A stretch of DNA of 64,000 nucleotides from contig NC_046673.1 of the NCBI RefSeq assembly GCF_003369915.1, forward strand, positions 16,042,001 to 16,106,000, written 5' to 3'. How positions within the stretch are numbered: position 1 is the stretch's first letter; the number at the start of each line of letters is the position of its first letter. Shown here in pieces: positions 1-12,836 of the stretch. Source of the stretch: Drosophila miranda (taxonomy: Eukaryota; Arthropoda; Insecta; Diptera; Drosophilidae). The notes beneath the pieces are model-generated. The model ran no database searches and was not told the origin of the DNA. It was given only the letters and a program-made list of their open reading frames with translations. The position numbers and the translations under genes are program-made.

Positions 1-486
1 AGAATTTGGCAAAACGAGAAAAATTTTAAACTGAATTGAAAAGGAACTAAAATTTATATTGAACTGACAGGAGGGTAAATGTTGTCCGAGTTCGGGTTGG
101 GAGATCAGAGTTTTAATTTTGTTTTTGTTCAGGGTGGCATATGGGTAGGGGGTGCACTTGTATTTTCTTACGATGAAGAAAGTTGAAGAAACACACAAAA
201 GTTTTGTTTTGCTTTCATTCGATTGGATTCCTTTTCGTTTTTTATTATTTTTTTTTTTTTGGTTCCTTCTATGGTTTATTGATTTTTGCTTAGGTGACAA
301 CTCTGGTTTTGGGGTGGCTATGTGCGTGTATGTATGCGTGTGCGTGTGTGAGTTGTGTGTGTGCTGGTGCGAGCGAGATGGCAGTAGCTGGAAGTGCGTG
401 AAGTGCGTACAAAAAAAAAATAGAAAAGGAAAACGAAAAGGAAAGCTGGAAAACGCTGTCTCTTCCTCTCTCTTTTCCTTGCTCTT

Positions 487-490
<4 letters not shown>

Positions 491-523
<33 letters not shown>
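491..523. repeat. (CT)n microsatellite
   Basis: This is an uninterrupted CT dinucleotide run of about 33 bases, followed by more degenerate CT-rich sequence up to about 560. Similar tracts occur through the whole gene-free part of the window. Confidence 0.95.
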
Positions 524-526
<3 letters not shown>

Positions 527-840
527 CTCTCTGTCTCTTACACTTCCTCCCTCTCTCTATATCTTGTTTAAGCTGCTTACAATATTGAGGATTGAGGATT
601 TTTGGGATAATTTTTTATTGCGGAATGGAATTCCTTTCGTATTTCTTGGGCTCACTTTTTCACTTGTACAATATTTTCGTTTTGGTATTTGTCACTGGCA
701 TTCAGCTGGAGGTTGCATCAACTTAAAAAAAACGGCGATAACCGACGGCGTCAGATTTTTCCGGCAGCTAAACGATAAGCGATATAGCGATATAGCGATA
801 TAACGATGGCGGTTACTGTTCCGGTGCTATAGCTGGTCGC

Positions 841-963
841 TGTGGCTGTGCCTGTGCCTGTGCCTGTGGTGCTGTGGTTGGACCTGAACCTGGAACTAGA
901 CCTGGACCTGGACCCTGGAGCTGTGACTGTAACTGTAACTGTGACTGTGGCTGGAACTGTGGC
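841..963. repeat. degenerate hexamer repeat (CTGTGC / CTGGAC / CTGTAA)
   Basis: This is a run of six-base units drifting from CTGTGC through CTGGAC to CTGTAA. Translated on the minus strand it gives a Q/P/A-rich peptide, so the open frame across it is explained by repeat structure. Confidence 0.8.
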
Positions 964-1163
964 TGAGAGTCGAGTTGAGAGTCAAACGAACTAATGCGAC
1001 GGCGACGACGAGTGAACTGGCAGCCCGGGCACTGGCGGCGACCCTCGGATGTATTTGGCTCGATGGAAATGCGAGGAAAACTCTGCGCCAGCAGAGCCAG
1101 CGGCAGAGCAGTCAGCAGCAAGGCAGCGGCGTCACATTTTCCCATACAGAACACACACGCACT

Positions 1164-1190
1164 CACACACACACACACACACACACACAC
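1164..1190. repeat. (AC)n microsatellite
   Basis: This is an uninterrupted AC run with degenerate AC-rich flanks from about 1,150 to 1,210. Confidence 0.95.
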
Positions 1191-2743
1191 CGAGACAGTA
1201 ACACACACAAAGCGGTAGTGAAAGTTAAGTAAAGACCTCGGAAACCAAAATGGCTGACCATCCCATCTGTGCGGGTCGGTGTCGGTGGCGGTGTCGGTCG
1301 TCCCCCCGTGTGCGGCGTCTGTAATCCGCCTGTTTATCCGTTCCGAAGAGCCAGCAGCAGAAGCAGAAGCAGCAGCCTGCTTACAGCACAGTCACTCACA
1401 GTTGTGTTCTGCCATCCATCATAAGCGCCATTCCAAGTGCAGGAGTGAGCGAAAAAAACGCAGCATTCCACATATTCATTTGTAGTTTAAAAGTATAATG
1501 GAAACCACAAAAAAATTGTTGAAAAAACTGGTTTGAATGTGGGTAAAAATGAGCAGTATTTTGTTTGTAATTTGTATAACTATTTAAAAAAATTGTTTAA
1601 AAATACATAAAGTGTGTTTGGCCTAAGCTTACAAACTTCTCCATCAGTATACTTTTGATTTTCAGTGGTAGGTTAAATGGCTTAGAAGTTAAAGCACTTT
1701 TAAGGTCATGATTAAGAATGTGAATTTGAATAGATTCTGTGAAATTTCATTGATTTATCTAGTATATACACATTCATCGAATTTCACTCTGTGCATCTGG
1801 TAAATATTGGCAAGAATTTAAAATGAGATTTAAGGGTATTTAAACAGATTTTGTAGTCTATGAAAAATATCCTATTTACTATGCCAAATTATTGTTTTTA
1901 GTTCAAACTTTTCTAATTCGAATAAAATGCAAATAAAAATGTAATTCGGCTAATTTATCTTTTAAAAGGCACATATATATGTAAGTAGAGGTATAAAGAT
2001 TAATTAATAAGATTATTAAGATCTAGATATCTGAAAAATAAAGACAGAATCATGACGTACAGTCATGGAAAAAATAATATGATATGTTACTTCTATAATT
2101 TGTTTACAAGAATTTTCGAAAAAGATAAGAATACGATTTTGGTACAAACAGATATTTTTTTGTATTATTTTCTTATATTTTTAAACAAACAAATTTTCAC
2201 TGAAGAAAATATAAAAAAAATACCTAAAAAATGGGCCGTTTATGAGCATTACTTTTTCCATGAATGTAAGGTACAGAACTTGGGGCATTATTCTTTCCCT
2301 GTCTGTTTGATCTCGAGGAGGGGAGGGGCATCGCATCAGGGGTAGGAGGACTTCTGCCGCTCACTGTTACGATCCAGGACGGGCGGCCTGGACCTGCGGG
2401 CGGCCGGCGGTGTTAAGGTTAAGAAATGCTCTCTGGGCACCTAGGGAAAAGTGGAAGAGAGCGACGACGGATAAACGTATGTATATTTTCCATCTGATTG
2501 GTTTGGTTTTGGTCTTCTGTTAAACGGTGACGACGCTGCGCAGTCGACGCAGGCATTGGCGTTGGCGTTGTCGTCGGCGTCGGCGTTGGCGTCGACTTTG
2601 ACTCTGCTGCGCTGTCGACGTCACGAGGGTGAGTGTGAAAAACGAAATTTTCATTGTCACAGAACACTGCCGGATAGGCAGAGGAGGGAAAACTCATGGA
2701 AAACTCTAAAAACAAGGGTAGCAAGAGCAGCAACAGACGCCAA

Positions 2744-2754
2744 CGCTCGCTCGC

Positions 2755-2795
<41 letters not shown>
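2744..2795. repeat. (GCTC)n-(CT)n compound microsatellite
   Basis: A GCTC tetranucleotide run of about 20 bases passes directly into a CT dinucleotide run of about 28 bases, then back to GCTC. Such a compound tract usually grows by replication slippage. Confidence 0.9.
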
Positions 2796-2797
<2 letters not shown>

Positions 2798-3993
2798 CGC
2801 TGTCTCTCTTTTTTTCCGACTGTCTGTGTGTCCGTCCTTCTGTCTGTTTTCCCTGTGGGTTCGTATAAATGTCGGAAAATTCTGCTTGTCGGCACAGCTG
2901 CTCTGCTCTTCGATGAAAATCTACTCAGGAATTGGACAGGAAGAAAGGAAGAAGGGAACAGAGAGAGCGATAGGAAGGAAGCGAATGAGGATGAGAGCAA
3001 TATGGGAACAAGAGAGAGAGAGAGAGCATATTGATAAATTTAATTTTGTACCAAAAAAGAAAACTACAATAAATGTACCCACACACAAAGATATACCCAA
3101 TTGCAACCCAAGATCATAACATTTCCAATTTGTTCCAACCGCAATTTATTGGAATACATATGACATTTTGTATGTACATGCTTTTAGGTTTCTTTTCTGT
3201 CAAAGGTCATGCAACCAGAGGCAGTGAAACATCTCATTTCTGTGGAAATTCGTTGCATAAAATAAAGGTAAATAAATAGAGGTATACAGAGATATATTTA
3301 GACATTCCATGTAACTGTTACTAAGTGGGGGAACCTGCCGTTTCTCTGGAACTGCCAGCAAAACTTCAAGGCACCCATCCTTTGAAGTATAGTATTAATA
3401 CTGAAAAAATACTAGGAGATGCATTGTAATTAGAAATAAATACTGTACCAGTGCTGGTACCAAATGAATCGAATAGAAGGAAGGATCTAAACAATAGATG
3501 ATCAACAGGAATTAAAAAGAACTCGATAGAAGAACAGAAGAAAGAGAGGAAGATAATGAGGACTATGAAGAGAAGCAAAGAGAGTACAGAATGGTGTAGA
3601 AAGAGGATAACAGGAGAACAGGAGCAGAGGAAGAGTGGTAGTGTTGCAATTAGATCAGGATGGTCCCATTGATCTGTTCCTTGCACCGTCTTTATCACTC
3701 TCTTTCCTACGACCTTGCTCGTATGAATGTAAACACATTTCGTACGTCTGCTTCTTCGCTTTTACTTTCCAATTTTCTTCCTCTTTGGCTGGCTCTGCCT
3801 CCTCTTCGTCTGCTCTTTCGCCGTGCCGTCCACTTCGACCTTCCTTCGACTGCTTCATCTTTCACTTCCACTTCCACTCCGACCTTCCTCTTTTGGAATA
3901 GAGCTAAATCCGATGCGCACCCCGAATAGCCGCAAAAATTCAGAAATATCCGACTGTTACCAACCCAACAACACCAACACAGCCCACACACAG

Positions 3994-3994
<1 letters not shown>

Positions 3995-4028
<34 letters not shown>

Positions 4029-4158
4029 TACCCGAATTGTTTTCTATCCCGTTTCTGAATTTCATGTAACCGAACTGTTTTTTCAACCCCAAAAAACGGG
4101 ACAAGGACAAGGTCGAGGATACGGCATATGTCTGTGTGTGTGTGTGTGTGTGTGTGCA
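3995..4158. repeat. inverted pair of (CA)n and (GT)n tracts
   Basis: A CA run (3,995-4,020) and a GT run (about 4,132-4,156) lie 110 bases apart on the same strand, so they are mutually complementary and could fold back on each other in single-stranded form. Confidence 0.8.
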
Positions 4159-7100
4159 CGATGCGTGTGCGTGCGGCAGGAATATACAGGACCTTACAGC
4201 CGGCTCTCGCACTGTCCTGGGCCGTAGCTCTAGCTCTAGCACTACCTCTAGCCATGATTGAGGGGGATACTGCGAGAGTTAGACAACAATCGACGAGCCA
4301 CCACCCACCCCCGAGGGCGAAACTGCGACGCACTTTTCAATATCGGGTTGCGATTTTGATTCGGGATAACGGTGAGCATTCCTTTCAATTCCATTCCGTT
4401 GCGTTGCGTTGCTACGGCGCAGAAACCGACGCTACGCTTTCCACCGACGGCATAGAGAATGTTCTCATGTGCAGATCCAACATCAACTTTTGGGATGGCC
4501 CGTAAGGTTTTTCCGTTCCGAAAATGTCTCAGATATTCCGCCATTCCACACGTTCCAATGCGATATTTAGCCGATAGGTGTAGAAGGTGTTTTGATCGAT
4601 CGAGAAAATGGTGGAATCTCCGTAGAAAAATCGCCATAGCCTACCCCAATTACTATCCTTCTCCATATCTCTACATATGTATATCGACGGTTTTCTCAGT
4701 CTCGATCTGGCCAGCGAATCGCTTGAATGGCACATGCCATGGTAGAAAAGCGTCGGTGGAAAAGGTGTCGTGTGACAGTAGTTTCGGCGAGTATCCCGTT
4801 TGTCATGCCGCTGCTGCGGATCGAAAATCGGATGTATGTACATATGTATATGATAAACGGGACTTTGTACAGCAGCCACCCCACCGCACAGCCAGCACTC
4901 TTCTCCCCTGCCCTTGGCTTATTTATTTTTTTTTATTATTATTATTTCATTAGATTGCAACCCTCGTGTGTGTCAACCCCCCTTTCATAACCATACACAT
5001 GCCCATTCCCCTTTACCCCTCTGCTGCTCTGTTGTCCCGTGCCGGAATAGAGGAACGGGAGGACGGAAAAGTGCGTATCTGGACGGGATGGGATGCGATA
5101 GGATGCGACAATGGGTTCCGTTCCGGAGTCCTGGCCTTGGGGGGAGGGGGGGATCTGACGTCACCAAGTGGAGTGTCGTTTCGAAATGGTGCAGGTTATG
5201 GATCACCTTCCTTTATGGATCATATCCCGTAGGAGCGATGTCTAAAAGAAGGATCTGTGGTGAAAGGATGTAAAAGGGTATATGTGTGTATGAGTATGTA
5301 AAGAACTGAACACAGGGGCAACGTGTGCCTTTGATTAGTTTTATTCCTTGTATTCGGATTTTCCCGTTTCATCTGCTTATTGGAACTTGTATCCATTCTC
5401 TTCTTGTTCTAACAGTTCTTTATTCTCGCCTTGTGCTTCATTTCCTTCACTTCCTCATCTCCCGGTGCGATGACCTCAATGCGTTTTTAATAAGTTCTGC
5501 TTCTGCCTCCGACACCGACACCGCCAGTTCTCCCGAACTCGGTCTAGGCTGATTGGATGATGATAATCTCACGGCAGGACCCCTGCTCCACTCTCCCCAT
5601 TCTCTCTCTTTCTCTCTCTCTCTCCATGGCAGAAGAAGAAAGCGCGTGCGGCATGCAACATGCATCCTGCGCGGCCAGTCAGCGAAAGTGCCTCTCCCTT
5701 GGGGCCAGGTCAGCACCCGAGCCGTGCCTCAACTGGACTGAACCCTATCATCGGCCATCGGGGATCGAGGATCGAGGATCGGCGATCCTTGATCTCCTCC
5801 ATCGTCATCAGGTGCACCTGCTGCTGCCGCTGCCGCTGCTTCTGCCCGTGTTTGTTGGTTTTTCGCTCATTTAGCAGCTCCCCCGTTTTGGATTCTTCTC
5901 GTTGCCTTATTATTATGGCCATCAAAGGGGTATTACCGTTATAGCCAGAGCTGTGCCACCGCACAGAAGAAAGCATTTGCAAAGGACATTCAAATATATT
6001 TAAATTTATGGAAACTTCACAAATTTTGCCTAAATCGTAATCGCAAAAATATTGCGAAAACTGGAGCAGGGCTGATCTGACGAATGCTTCTGCAAAGAGT
6101 ATCCAGGAGATTCGGTCTCTCTCTCTCTCTCTCGGTGCTGTTCCCCCATTTCTTGGTTAACGGTGAACGATGAACGGTGAATGGTTAACGGGAATGCAGT
6201 TGAAGGTGTGACTCAGAGAGGGGGCAAAGGCAGAGGCAGAGCTGTTGCAATAGATGCTGCTGCTGCCTGACCCTAACCCATTCCCCTACCATTCTCCTGG
6301 CACCATTCCCTGGCAATGCACCGAACGGGCCGTGCCATGTCATGCTGTCTCCTCCCCACCCCTCGGCGGTGCCATTCGATACTCGTAATCTTGACTCTTC
6401 TCATAATTATCATATCAACAACGACAACAACCAGCTCAAAGAAGAAGGGGGGAATGAAGGATAAAGGATTGCATTTCGCCAAGGTGGTAGGTGCCGTGCC
6501 ACGAGAGGCAGCAACGAGACGGTGGACGGGGGGATGGGGGAAATGCAGGACCAAGTCGCGTGCCCATTTGCCGGGCACAACCCCTCGCTGCTGTGTGTGT
6601 GTGTGCGCTGTTGCATCGTTGCAGACTCCCTCTTTCCCTCTTTCTTCTTCTTCAGTAGAGAGAAACGCTTGTGCCACATGGCCCCGTGCCCATATCCAAG
6701 CCCCTACCTGTGCCCCTGCCCCTGCCTGTGCCCCTACCCCTGCCCCTACCCTTGTGCAGTGCAGGCAGGATCTTGTGCAATCTGATCTGCCTGCATCGCG
6801 TTGTCGCTTTGCATATTGCGGTCCCAAGTTGCAGGTTCCATGTTGCAGGCTGCAGGCTGGACGGTTCCCCGACGTTTACCAGGTCGTCCCAAGTGTCTTA
6901 ATCAGCGCTTAATGAGTTGTGATTGCGTAATCGGAGAGGACTCCGAGAGCACACGGGACGCGGAGGTGGGGGATGTGGCAGCCCCAACAGCAGCAGCAGC
7001 TGGTTTACCTGTTGAGGCTGCTGTGCGGTTGTTGGTGCTCGCCCCAAATATAGCAATTATGAGAAGTCGCAGCTCCGACATCCTGCCCCCAAGAGGGAGG

Positions 7101-8836
7101 TGTGGCCCGATAATGTTGTCAGCTCAATTACAAGAAACTGGCCGCCCCTCCCCTACCCTCCTCTTTCCCACCGTTCAAGGAGCTGTGGAGCAACAAAAAA
7201 CAATGCAACGCGAAAGGAAAAAAGGGAAACGGGAAACGCAGCGCAAATGAAAACATAAAATTTCAATATTGCAGCATGAACAAACAAAAATAAAGGATAA
7301 ACGATAAAGACTACAAATTGGTGGGTAGGACTAGGGCCAGCAGAGACTAGGGCTACGAAGGGGTAGGGGCTCAATTGCCTGGAATCATCTCTCAAGTTGC
7401 AGCAAAGCCCCTACAAATGCATAAACAAGTAGACAGAAACCCTGGTACCCTGGTTATTTATGGGAAAATCGATTCAAGGCGGAACGATAGAAAATTTGAT
7501 ACAAATGGCAATTGATTAGAGGAACAATTGAACGTCAAGAGAAATTGATAAAGGATAGCACAGGAACTGCTGTTGATAAAAGAATTCCAGGATAGCGAAA
7601 ATATGGGCCACAGACACCAGTATAAACTATGTTAAAAGAGTGTTAGGGAATCGATGGATGGGGAATCCACTAATTAAAGAACTAGTAGAGAAATTCTGGA
7701 AGGAAAGGCTGTGCCAAGAATTGGAATAGGAAGGCAACTAATTGAAAGAGGAGTCATTGATACAGGTCTGATATATGGGGGGGTACCTATAGATGGAATA
7801 CCGGAAACGGTATGAACGGATTTCTGCAGAAAGGAGAAGAGTAACGGCCCTCGAAAAGCTTCTTGATTGGGAACGATGGGAAGACTAAAGTGCGGAACAG
7901 GGAATGGTGAAGATTGAAAGCATGTAGAGAAGGATGTATAGGCAAAAGATCATACATATGTATGCTCACCGATAAAGCAGATTCCTTGCTTATACAGGAT
8001 CGGATCCACTGATGCGCGGATTGCCAGCCCAACATTTTGAGTATCTCTCGCCTGGCAGTATTACACCTCGATTGAAAGTCGAGTGCTGTCGCCGAATCGG
8101 CACCTCAGGCACCTCAGGCACCGAAAACCGGTCAGCCATCAGCGCTTTGGGGTGTCATCGGCAGATTGCAGTTGCATCCTTGTTACGTGTATGATCCCCT
8201 CAATAAAAAGTTTATTATTTATTATAAAAACAATCAGCAACTGAAAATTGAAACGACTTGCGACGAAGGAGACGGAGGGACCGGGACCAGGGCAGTTATT
8301 GGCGCGAGATCAAGGGAGAAGCACCGGGATAGTCCCTGACCATCTGCAGGCCACCCAGGACCATGCTTTGGGGTATCCTTTGGCCGGGTCCGGCCTCGTC
8401 GTGCTCATTAACGCCGCGAATTAACGGGCATTTAGCCACAAAACAAAAGGTGAACAAAATGTCCCTGGCACTGCCACTGGCACTGGCAGAACACCAACGA
8501 AGCAGCAATCGCCTGGGTGGGGTATGGGGCATGGGGCATGCAGCTGAGGCAGGCTCGTTGCATGTCTGGCGGCCATAAAAAAAATGCATATTTAAAATGC
8601 ATAACAATGAGAAAGCAGCACGCAAAACTTTTACGGCCAGCGCTAGGATCGGAGCGGATCGGATCAAGGAATCGGAACGCGGATATGCACCCACATAGGA
8701 GTGCTAGTTGCTCGAGGGTAAACCGATGAACAAACAGCCGCAACACCACCACCAAAAACAAAAAAAAAAAACAAAAAACGAAAAACAAATGCAGCAGCAA
8801 AAATTAAGCTGGAATTTTGAGTGGCACGCGCCGTTC

Positions 8837-8910
8837 GCGATCCACGAGCCATGATCCACGATCCTCGATCCCCGATCCACCATCCACGATCCCCGATCCT
8901 CGATCACCGA
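8837..8910. repeat. degenerate GATCC-type minisatellite
   Basis: This is a run of about nine 8-9 base units with the core GATCC (variants CGATCCAC, CGATCCCC, CGATCCTC). The same core is reiterated at about 5,757-5,790 and 62,284-62,342, and more briefly at 48,403-48,436. Confidence 0.8.
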
Positions 8911-10270
8911 ACCTCCTTCACTGCACTGCTTATCCTTAATATCGTTGGCTCTTCTCCTGCTGTCCGGCTGTCGTCTGGCTACCGCTCTCTCCCTGTCCTG
9001 CTCCTTGCTCTCCTTGTGGGACAGGTGCAAAAAACTCTTCTTTTTTTTCCGTTTGTTTTTTTTTTTGTTTTTCTTTTCTTTGTGTGTGTTTTCAGACACA
9101 CACAGACACAGAGACAGAGACAGACACATGTACAGTTCTACATCCCTGATCGTGGCTGCCCTTGTGCCGGGCTCTGCATTAATTCGCTTCTTTATTTTTC
9201 GGTAATTGCCGAAAAGGTTCCGAGTGAACGAGCGAATCCTCGTGCTCATACACCCTGGCCAATGTCCCATGTCCCTGCTATTCGTGCTCTGATCCAGCGT
9301 CAGCCGGATTATAGCGAACAGACCACACCATCCTATATACATAAATATATGCACCACCATACTATACCCATACCCCTGCCCATAACATCCAAAGCCGACT
9401 CTTACTGTCCCGTCCTGTTCAGTTCTGTTCTGTTCTGGGGCTGATCCTTTGCGCTTGATTACGATTTTTGGGGCACTTCTCATTTCTCAAAAGTCACTTC
9501 TGCAGCCGTGCGATCATTGACTCTTGTCAGGCAATAAACAGGCACTCACGCACACACGAACACACACGCACACACACGCACACACACGAGTGTGCAGAGT
9601 GTCCTGGATGTTTCTGGATGCCTTGAAGTTTGTAGTCTTTTCGTGGGACCTATTTGGCATTTTACTTTGATTTTTGCATAAAACTCAAAAAACTTGAATC
9701 TTAAAAAATTTTCAAAATTACATAGCACTGAGAGCAATGGAGGACAGGGACATCTGTCTATATCCAGCAGACGTTAGAACGTTAGGATGACATGTTTCTT
9801 CATGTTTTGGGCGCCATTTGAGAGCCACAGCAGATGCAGGGCATCATCTTCCTGGTCCAGTCCAGTTCTCCCTTTCGATTTTGGCTAATTTTGAATAACA
9901 AAAGGCCCTAAAATTGTAGCCTGATCCGTCTATACAAACCATATTTCCATATCCATTGTGCGGATCGCAGCAGCCGTCTTGGGATGCTGTGCGTCCGCCA
10001 CTTCTCACGCTGACCAGTCCAGTCCACGTCCACGTCGACTGACCGCCCAGTCTGGCCCGTGTCCAGGTCCAGTCCCAGTCCCAGTCCGATCTGGTCCTGC
10101 CCTCGATCGGACAGCTGTATCGCTGCCCAAAAAGCTGCGAAACTAGTAAAAGCTTATTGTTATTTGATTCCTTTGTTGTCCCCACAATAGCCACCAATGA
10201 TCATAGTCCTTTGGACATCTTGGACATTTGGGTGCTGTGCTCTGGGCGGGCACGAAAATAAGAATAGAAC

Positions 10271-10312
10271 AGGGTCGGTCCGGACCGGACCGGACCGGAC
10301 CAGACCAGAACG
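10271..10312. repeat. (GGACC)n short tandem repeat
   Basis: Five-base units of the GGACC type are repeated about seven times, the last ones degenerate (AGACC). The GC-rich tract stands out in otherwise AT-rich sequence. Confidence 0.8.
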
Positions 10313-11789
10313 TTTCCAACTGGTTCGAAGGTAGGACTCTTTGAATGGAGCAATCTTTAAGCTTATTCTGCTCTTGGAAAATATTATCAGCTCGAAGTAG
10401 GGGGGAAAATGTTCCCACAGTTACAATTCCCATCGGAAACCAAATGCTGGTCAGTCCTGGCTGATCTCCACAAACAGATCTGACAGATTATATCTGAAAT
10501 ATAGAAGCTAGTTAAGATTTCGGCACGCCCTTCTACAGAAAGAAGATAATAGGTACAAGTTATCCGCCCTGATGTTGCTCCATAAAGAGATTGAACAAAA
10601 TAGATCATCGAACAGCTAGCGGAACTATATGACAAAACTTATCTTCTTTCAGTAAGAAATAATCCTTCAATGTACAAGATATTGTTATTTATCATCTCTA
10701 AATGTCCTTTCCATTCGACCCTTGAAAGTATTTGGTGGGTTTAGTGGAATAGGATTATTTTTTGAAACATTAGTTGGGGTCTGACAGATACAGGACCCTA
10801 TTGATGGCCACTTTACGTCTGTTGATGAGTATATAAAGCTCCTAACATATGAGTCCAATTCATTTATCTCTGATACTTATGATAATAGTGATTATTTCTT
10901 AAGTCCCTATCAAATCAGGCTTGGCCAATATGATGGCCATTTTTGAATGTTTTGTACAGTCTCATTTACTAAATGCATTCCAAAAGTTGCCATTTCGAGT
11001 GCCACATGATGTTTCTGAAGCCAACAAGTGACCAAACCGATGTACTTAGAAGACATCTAGAGTTGATATCAAATCAATAACATCTGCATTATCAATTGTT
11101 GTAATTGTGTAAAAACCTAAAATACTCGTAAGCATGATGGTAGAATCCCATCCACTCGTATACTATATTCCGCTTCCAGGGTTTTTTTTTTAGCATATTA
11201 GCTCAAAAATTGTATGCATAATCTGCGTTTTTTTTTTCATAAAAACTAGAACTCTGACTTGGAGGGCTTAAAATTTATAAATTCGTTCAGCTGAAACACT
11301 TAAACACACTTAATTTTGCTTGTATTTAATTTTAAAAAAAACGGCCAAAAATATTTTATACGTGCACAGGTGTCGCTTTTGATAAATACATAAAATGTAG
11401 TTCATATGTGGCAAATGTGTAGTTAGCGTGTCGTTACCACGAACTTATACCGCACGGCGTTGAACTGTTTATATAGAGGGGGCTTAAGTGGGTTATGTTC
11501 TTTTGTTTCATGAATCTATTAAATTTAATTTTCAACGTTATATAAAAATCCAATTAAAGCAAGAGTTTAAATTAAGCCAGTCAAGTAGAAAATTGATTCA
11601 TTAATCGGATACAATTATGTGGGCAAAACTCAGAGATCTATATAGCTGGGAATATTCGACGGAAGAAAGAATAACCAGGAATTAGTCGTCATAACCGGTT
11701 GACAACAATGATTACCGGCAACACGAGTTATCATACCTTAGGGAAGAGGATATTATAGAATTGAGAAAATGTTTGTCATCCCAGGCTCA

Positions 11790-12428
11790 GTAGGTATGAG
11801 GATCGAGGTAAATATATACAAGAAAAGGTCTTTATAAATTACGTTTGATCTTCATATCAAATTAACGAAATAGGGTGCACAAAGGCCTATACACGCATCA
11901 TGTCTTCAAATAACATCAACACTGCGACTGTTTTTTTTTTTTTTTTTGTTTTTTTTGTTGAACTATTTTGTTTAAACCTTGTTTTAGTCAAAATACAATA
12001 AAAGCATGGTCTAAAAAATAGCCAATTTTGTAGAAAATTTATTCATTAATGGCCTGAAATTATATGGGCAAGGCTAAAGGTTTTAGTTAGGCAGCATTAT
12101 TCAACGGAATAAAGAAATTGAGCAATTGGAACGATTTTTCTCTTGCGTTTTTTTGTGTGACCTATTTCGCTAGATCCTTATTTCGTTTGAACTCTTTCGC
12201 TAAAACCTTTTTTTAGACAAGATCCAATAAAAGCAAGTATTTAGAGTAAGCCAGTTAAGCAAAAAATTGATTCATCAATCGTATAAAATTATGTGGGCAT
12301 GACTAAATGTCCTATATAGCTGAGAAAATCCACGGAAGATCAAAAACGAGGAATATGTAAAATATAACTTGAATTCGTCAGTATATTTACGGTATATTTC
12401 GGTATATTTCTGAGGGTCGGTCACACTG
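11790..12428 (+). repeat. left arm of a long inverted repeat; holds the mRpL33 promoter
   Basis: This stretch matches, in reverse complement and with many substitutions and small gaps, 45,015-45,690. Landmarks shared in the same order include AAAAGGTCTTTATAA, a CTTCATATCAA block, GACCTATTTCGCTA, ATTGATTCATCAATCGTATA, AACTTGAATTCGTCAGTATA, and the GTATATTT/GGGTC promoter cassette at the gene-proximal end. The arm has internal repeats: a block with the core TTCATYAAT followed by ATGTGGGCA-like sequence occurs near 12,040 and 12,267, and a third copy lies outside the arm near 11,595. It may be a dispersed repeat or an inverted duplication that carried a promoter. I estimate the similarity by eye only. 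Confidence 0.75.
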
Positions 12429-12430
12429 GA
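12381..12430 (+). promoter_or_regulatory. mRpL33 core promoter: Motif 6 cluster plus Motif 1
   Basis: Three GTATATTT elements (12,381, 12,392 and 12,402) match the fly core-promoter Motif 6. They are followed by CGGTCACACTG at 12,418-12,428, a full match to Motif 1 (the M1BP site YGGTCACACTR). The start codon of mRpL33 lies about 85 bases downstream. This pairing is typical of TATA-less housekeeping promoters in Drosophila. Transcription probably starts at or near the Motif 1 element. Confidence 0.8.
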
Positions 12431-12512
12431 TCAGCTGTTTCCCTGCTTGCACAACTTTTGCGGTGTTTTGCTGCAATTTTAGCCGTTTTTTCTATATAAC
12501 ATAAAACTCATA

Positions 12513-12836
12513 ATGCGCCTCACCAATGTCCTATTCAAGAAGGTGAAGAGCAAGTAAGTTTGTTTACCTGAGAGACAGGGATAATTGGGTAATTTGGTGT
12601 CTGGTGTGTTGTGTTCCCGTAGACGCATCATGGTCGTGCTGGAGAGCGTGGTCAGCGGGCATCAGTACAATGCGTTCCGCGAACGCCTGGCCGAGAAGAT
12701 CGAGGTGATACGCTTCGATCCGTACAGTGAGTATATATATGGACATCTGAAATGGAAATCTTTTCTCATCCGACTTATCTCCGCAGTTCAACAGGATAGC
12801 CTGTACCGCGAGCGCAAGAAAATCCGCAGCGCCTGA
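12513..12836 (+). CDS. mRpL33: mitochondrial large-subunit ribosomal protein bL33m
   Basis: This small nuclear gene encodes the mitochondrial ribosomal protein L33, a component of the 39S subunit. Three exons join in frame: 12,513-12,553, 12,623-12,726 and 12,787-12,836, with GT/AG ends, giving 64 residues. The product starts MRLTNVLFKKVKSK, continues RIMVVLESVVSGHQYNAF and ends SLYRERKKIRSA, as I know it for fly L33; the length equals the usual one for the family. The conserved RIMVVLESVVSGH core is intact. The promoter carries Motif 6 and Motif 1. The gene converges on NO66 copy 1. Its stop codon (12,834-12,836) straddles the left edge of the seven-unit array, so the coding part is single copy while its 3' flank, with an AATAAA at about 12,848-12,855, is repeated in every unit. 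Identification is firm. Confidence 0.95.

Larger units (their letters stand above)
1..11789. other. gene-free, microsatellite-rich region
   Basis: I find no open frame here that looks like a conserved protein. The longer frames on both strands are low-complexity translations of CT, CA and purine-rich repeats. The stretch holds many simple repeats (listed separately where notable), an AT-rich part at about 1,500-2,300 and another at about 10,600-11,780. It could be intergenic DNA or a long intron or UTR of a gene lying outside the window; the sequence alone does not decide. One minus-strand frame at 813-1,145 with a signal-peptide-like start is discussed in the findings. Confidence 0.6.

Noticed and set aside
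3707-4333. Minus-strand 208-codon frame and its plus-strand partners
   Set aside because: Composition is dominated by CA/GT microsatellite translation (HTHTHTHT, CVCVCVCV) and by R/S-rich filler.
11790-12428. Inverted-repeat arm read as a known transposon
   Set aside because: I see no terminal inverted repeats, target-site duplications or coding remnants that would name a family, so I left it as an unclassified repeat.
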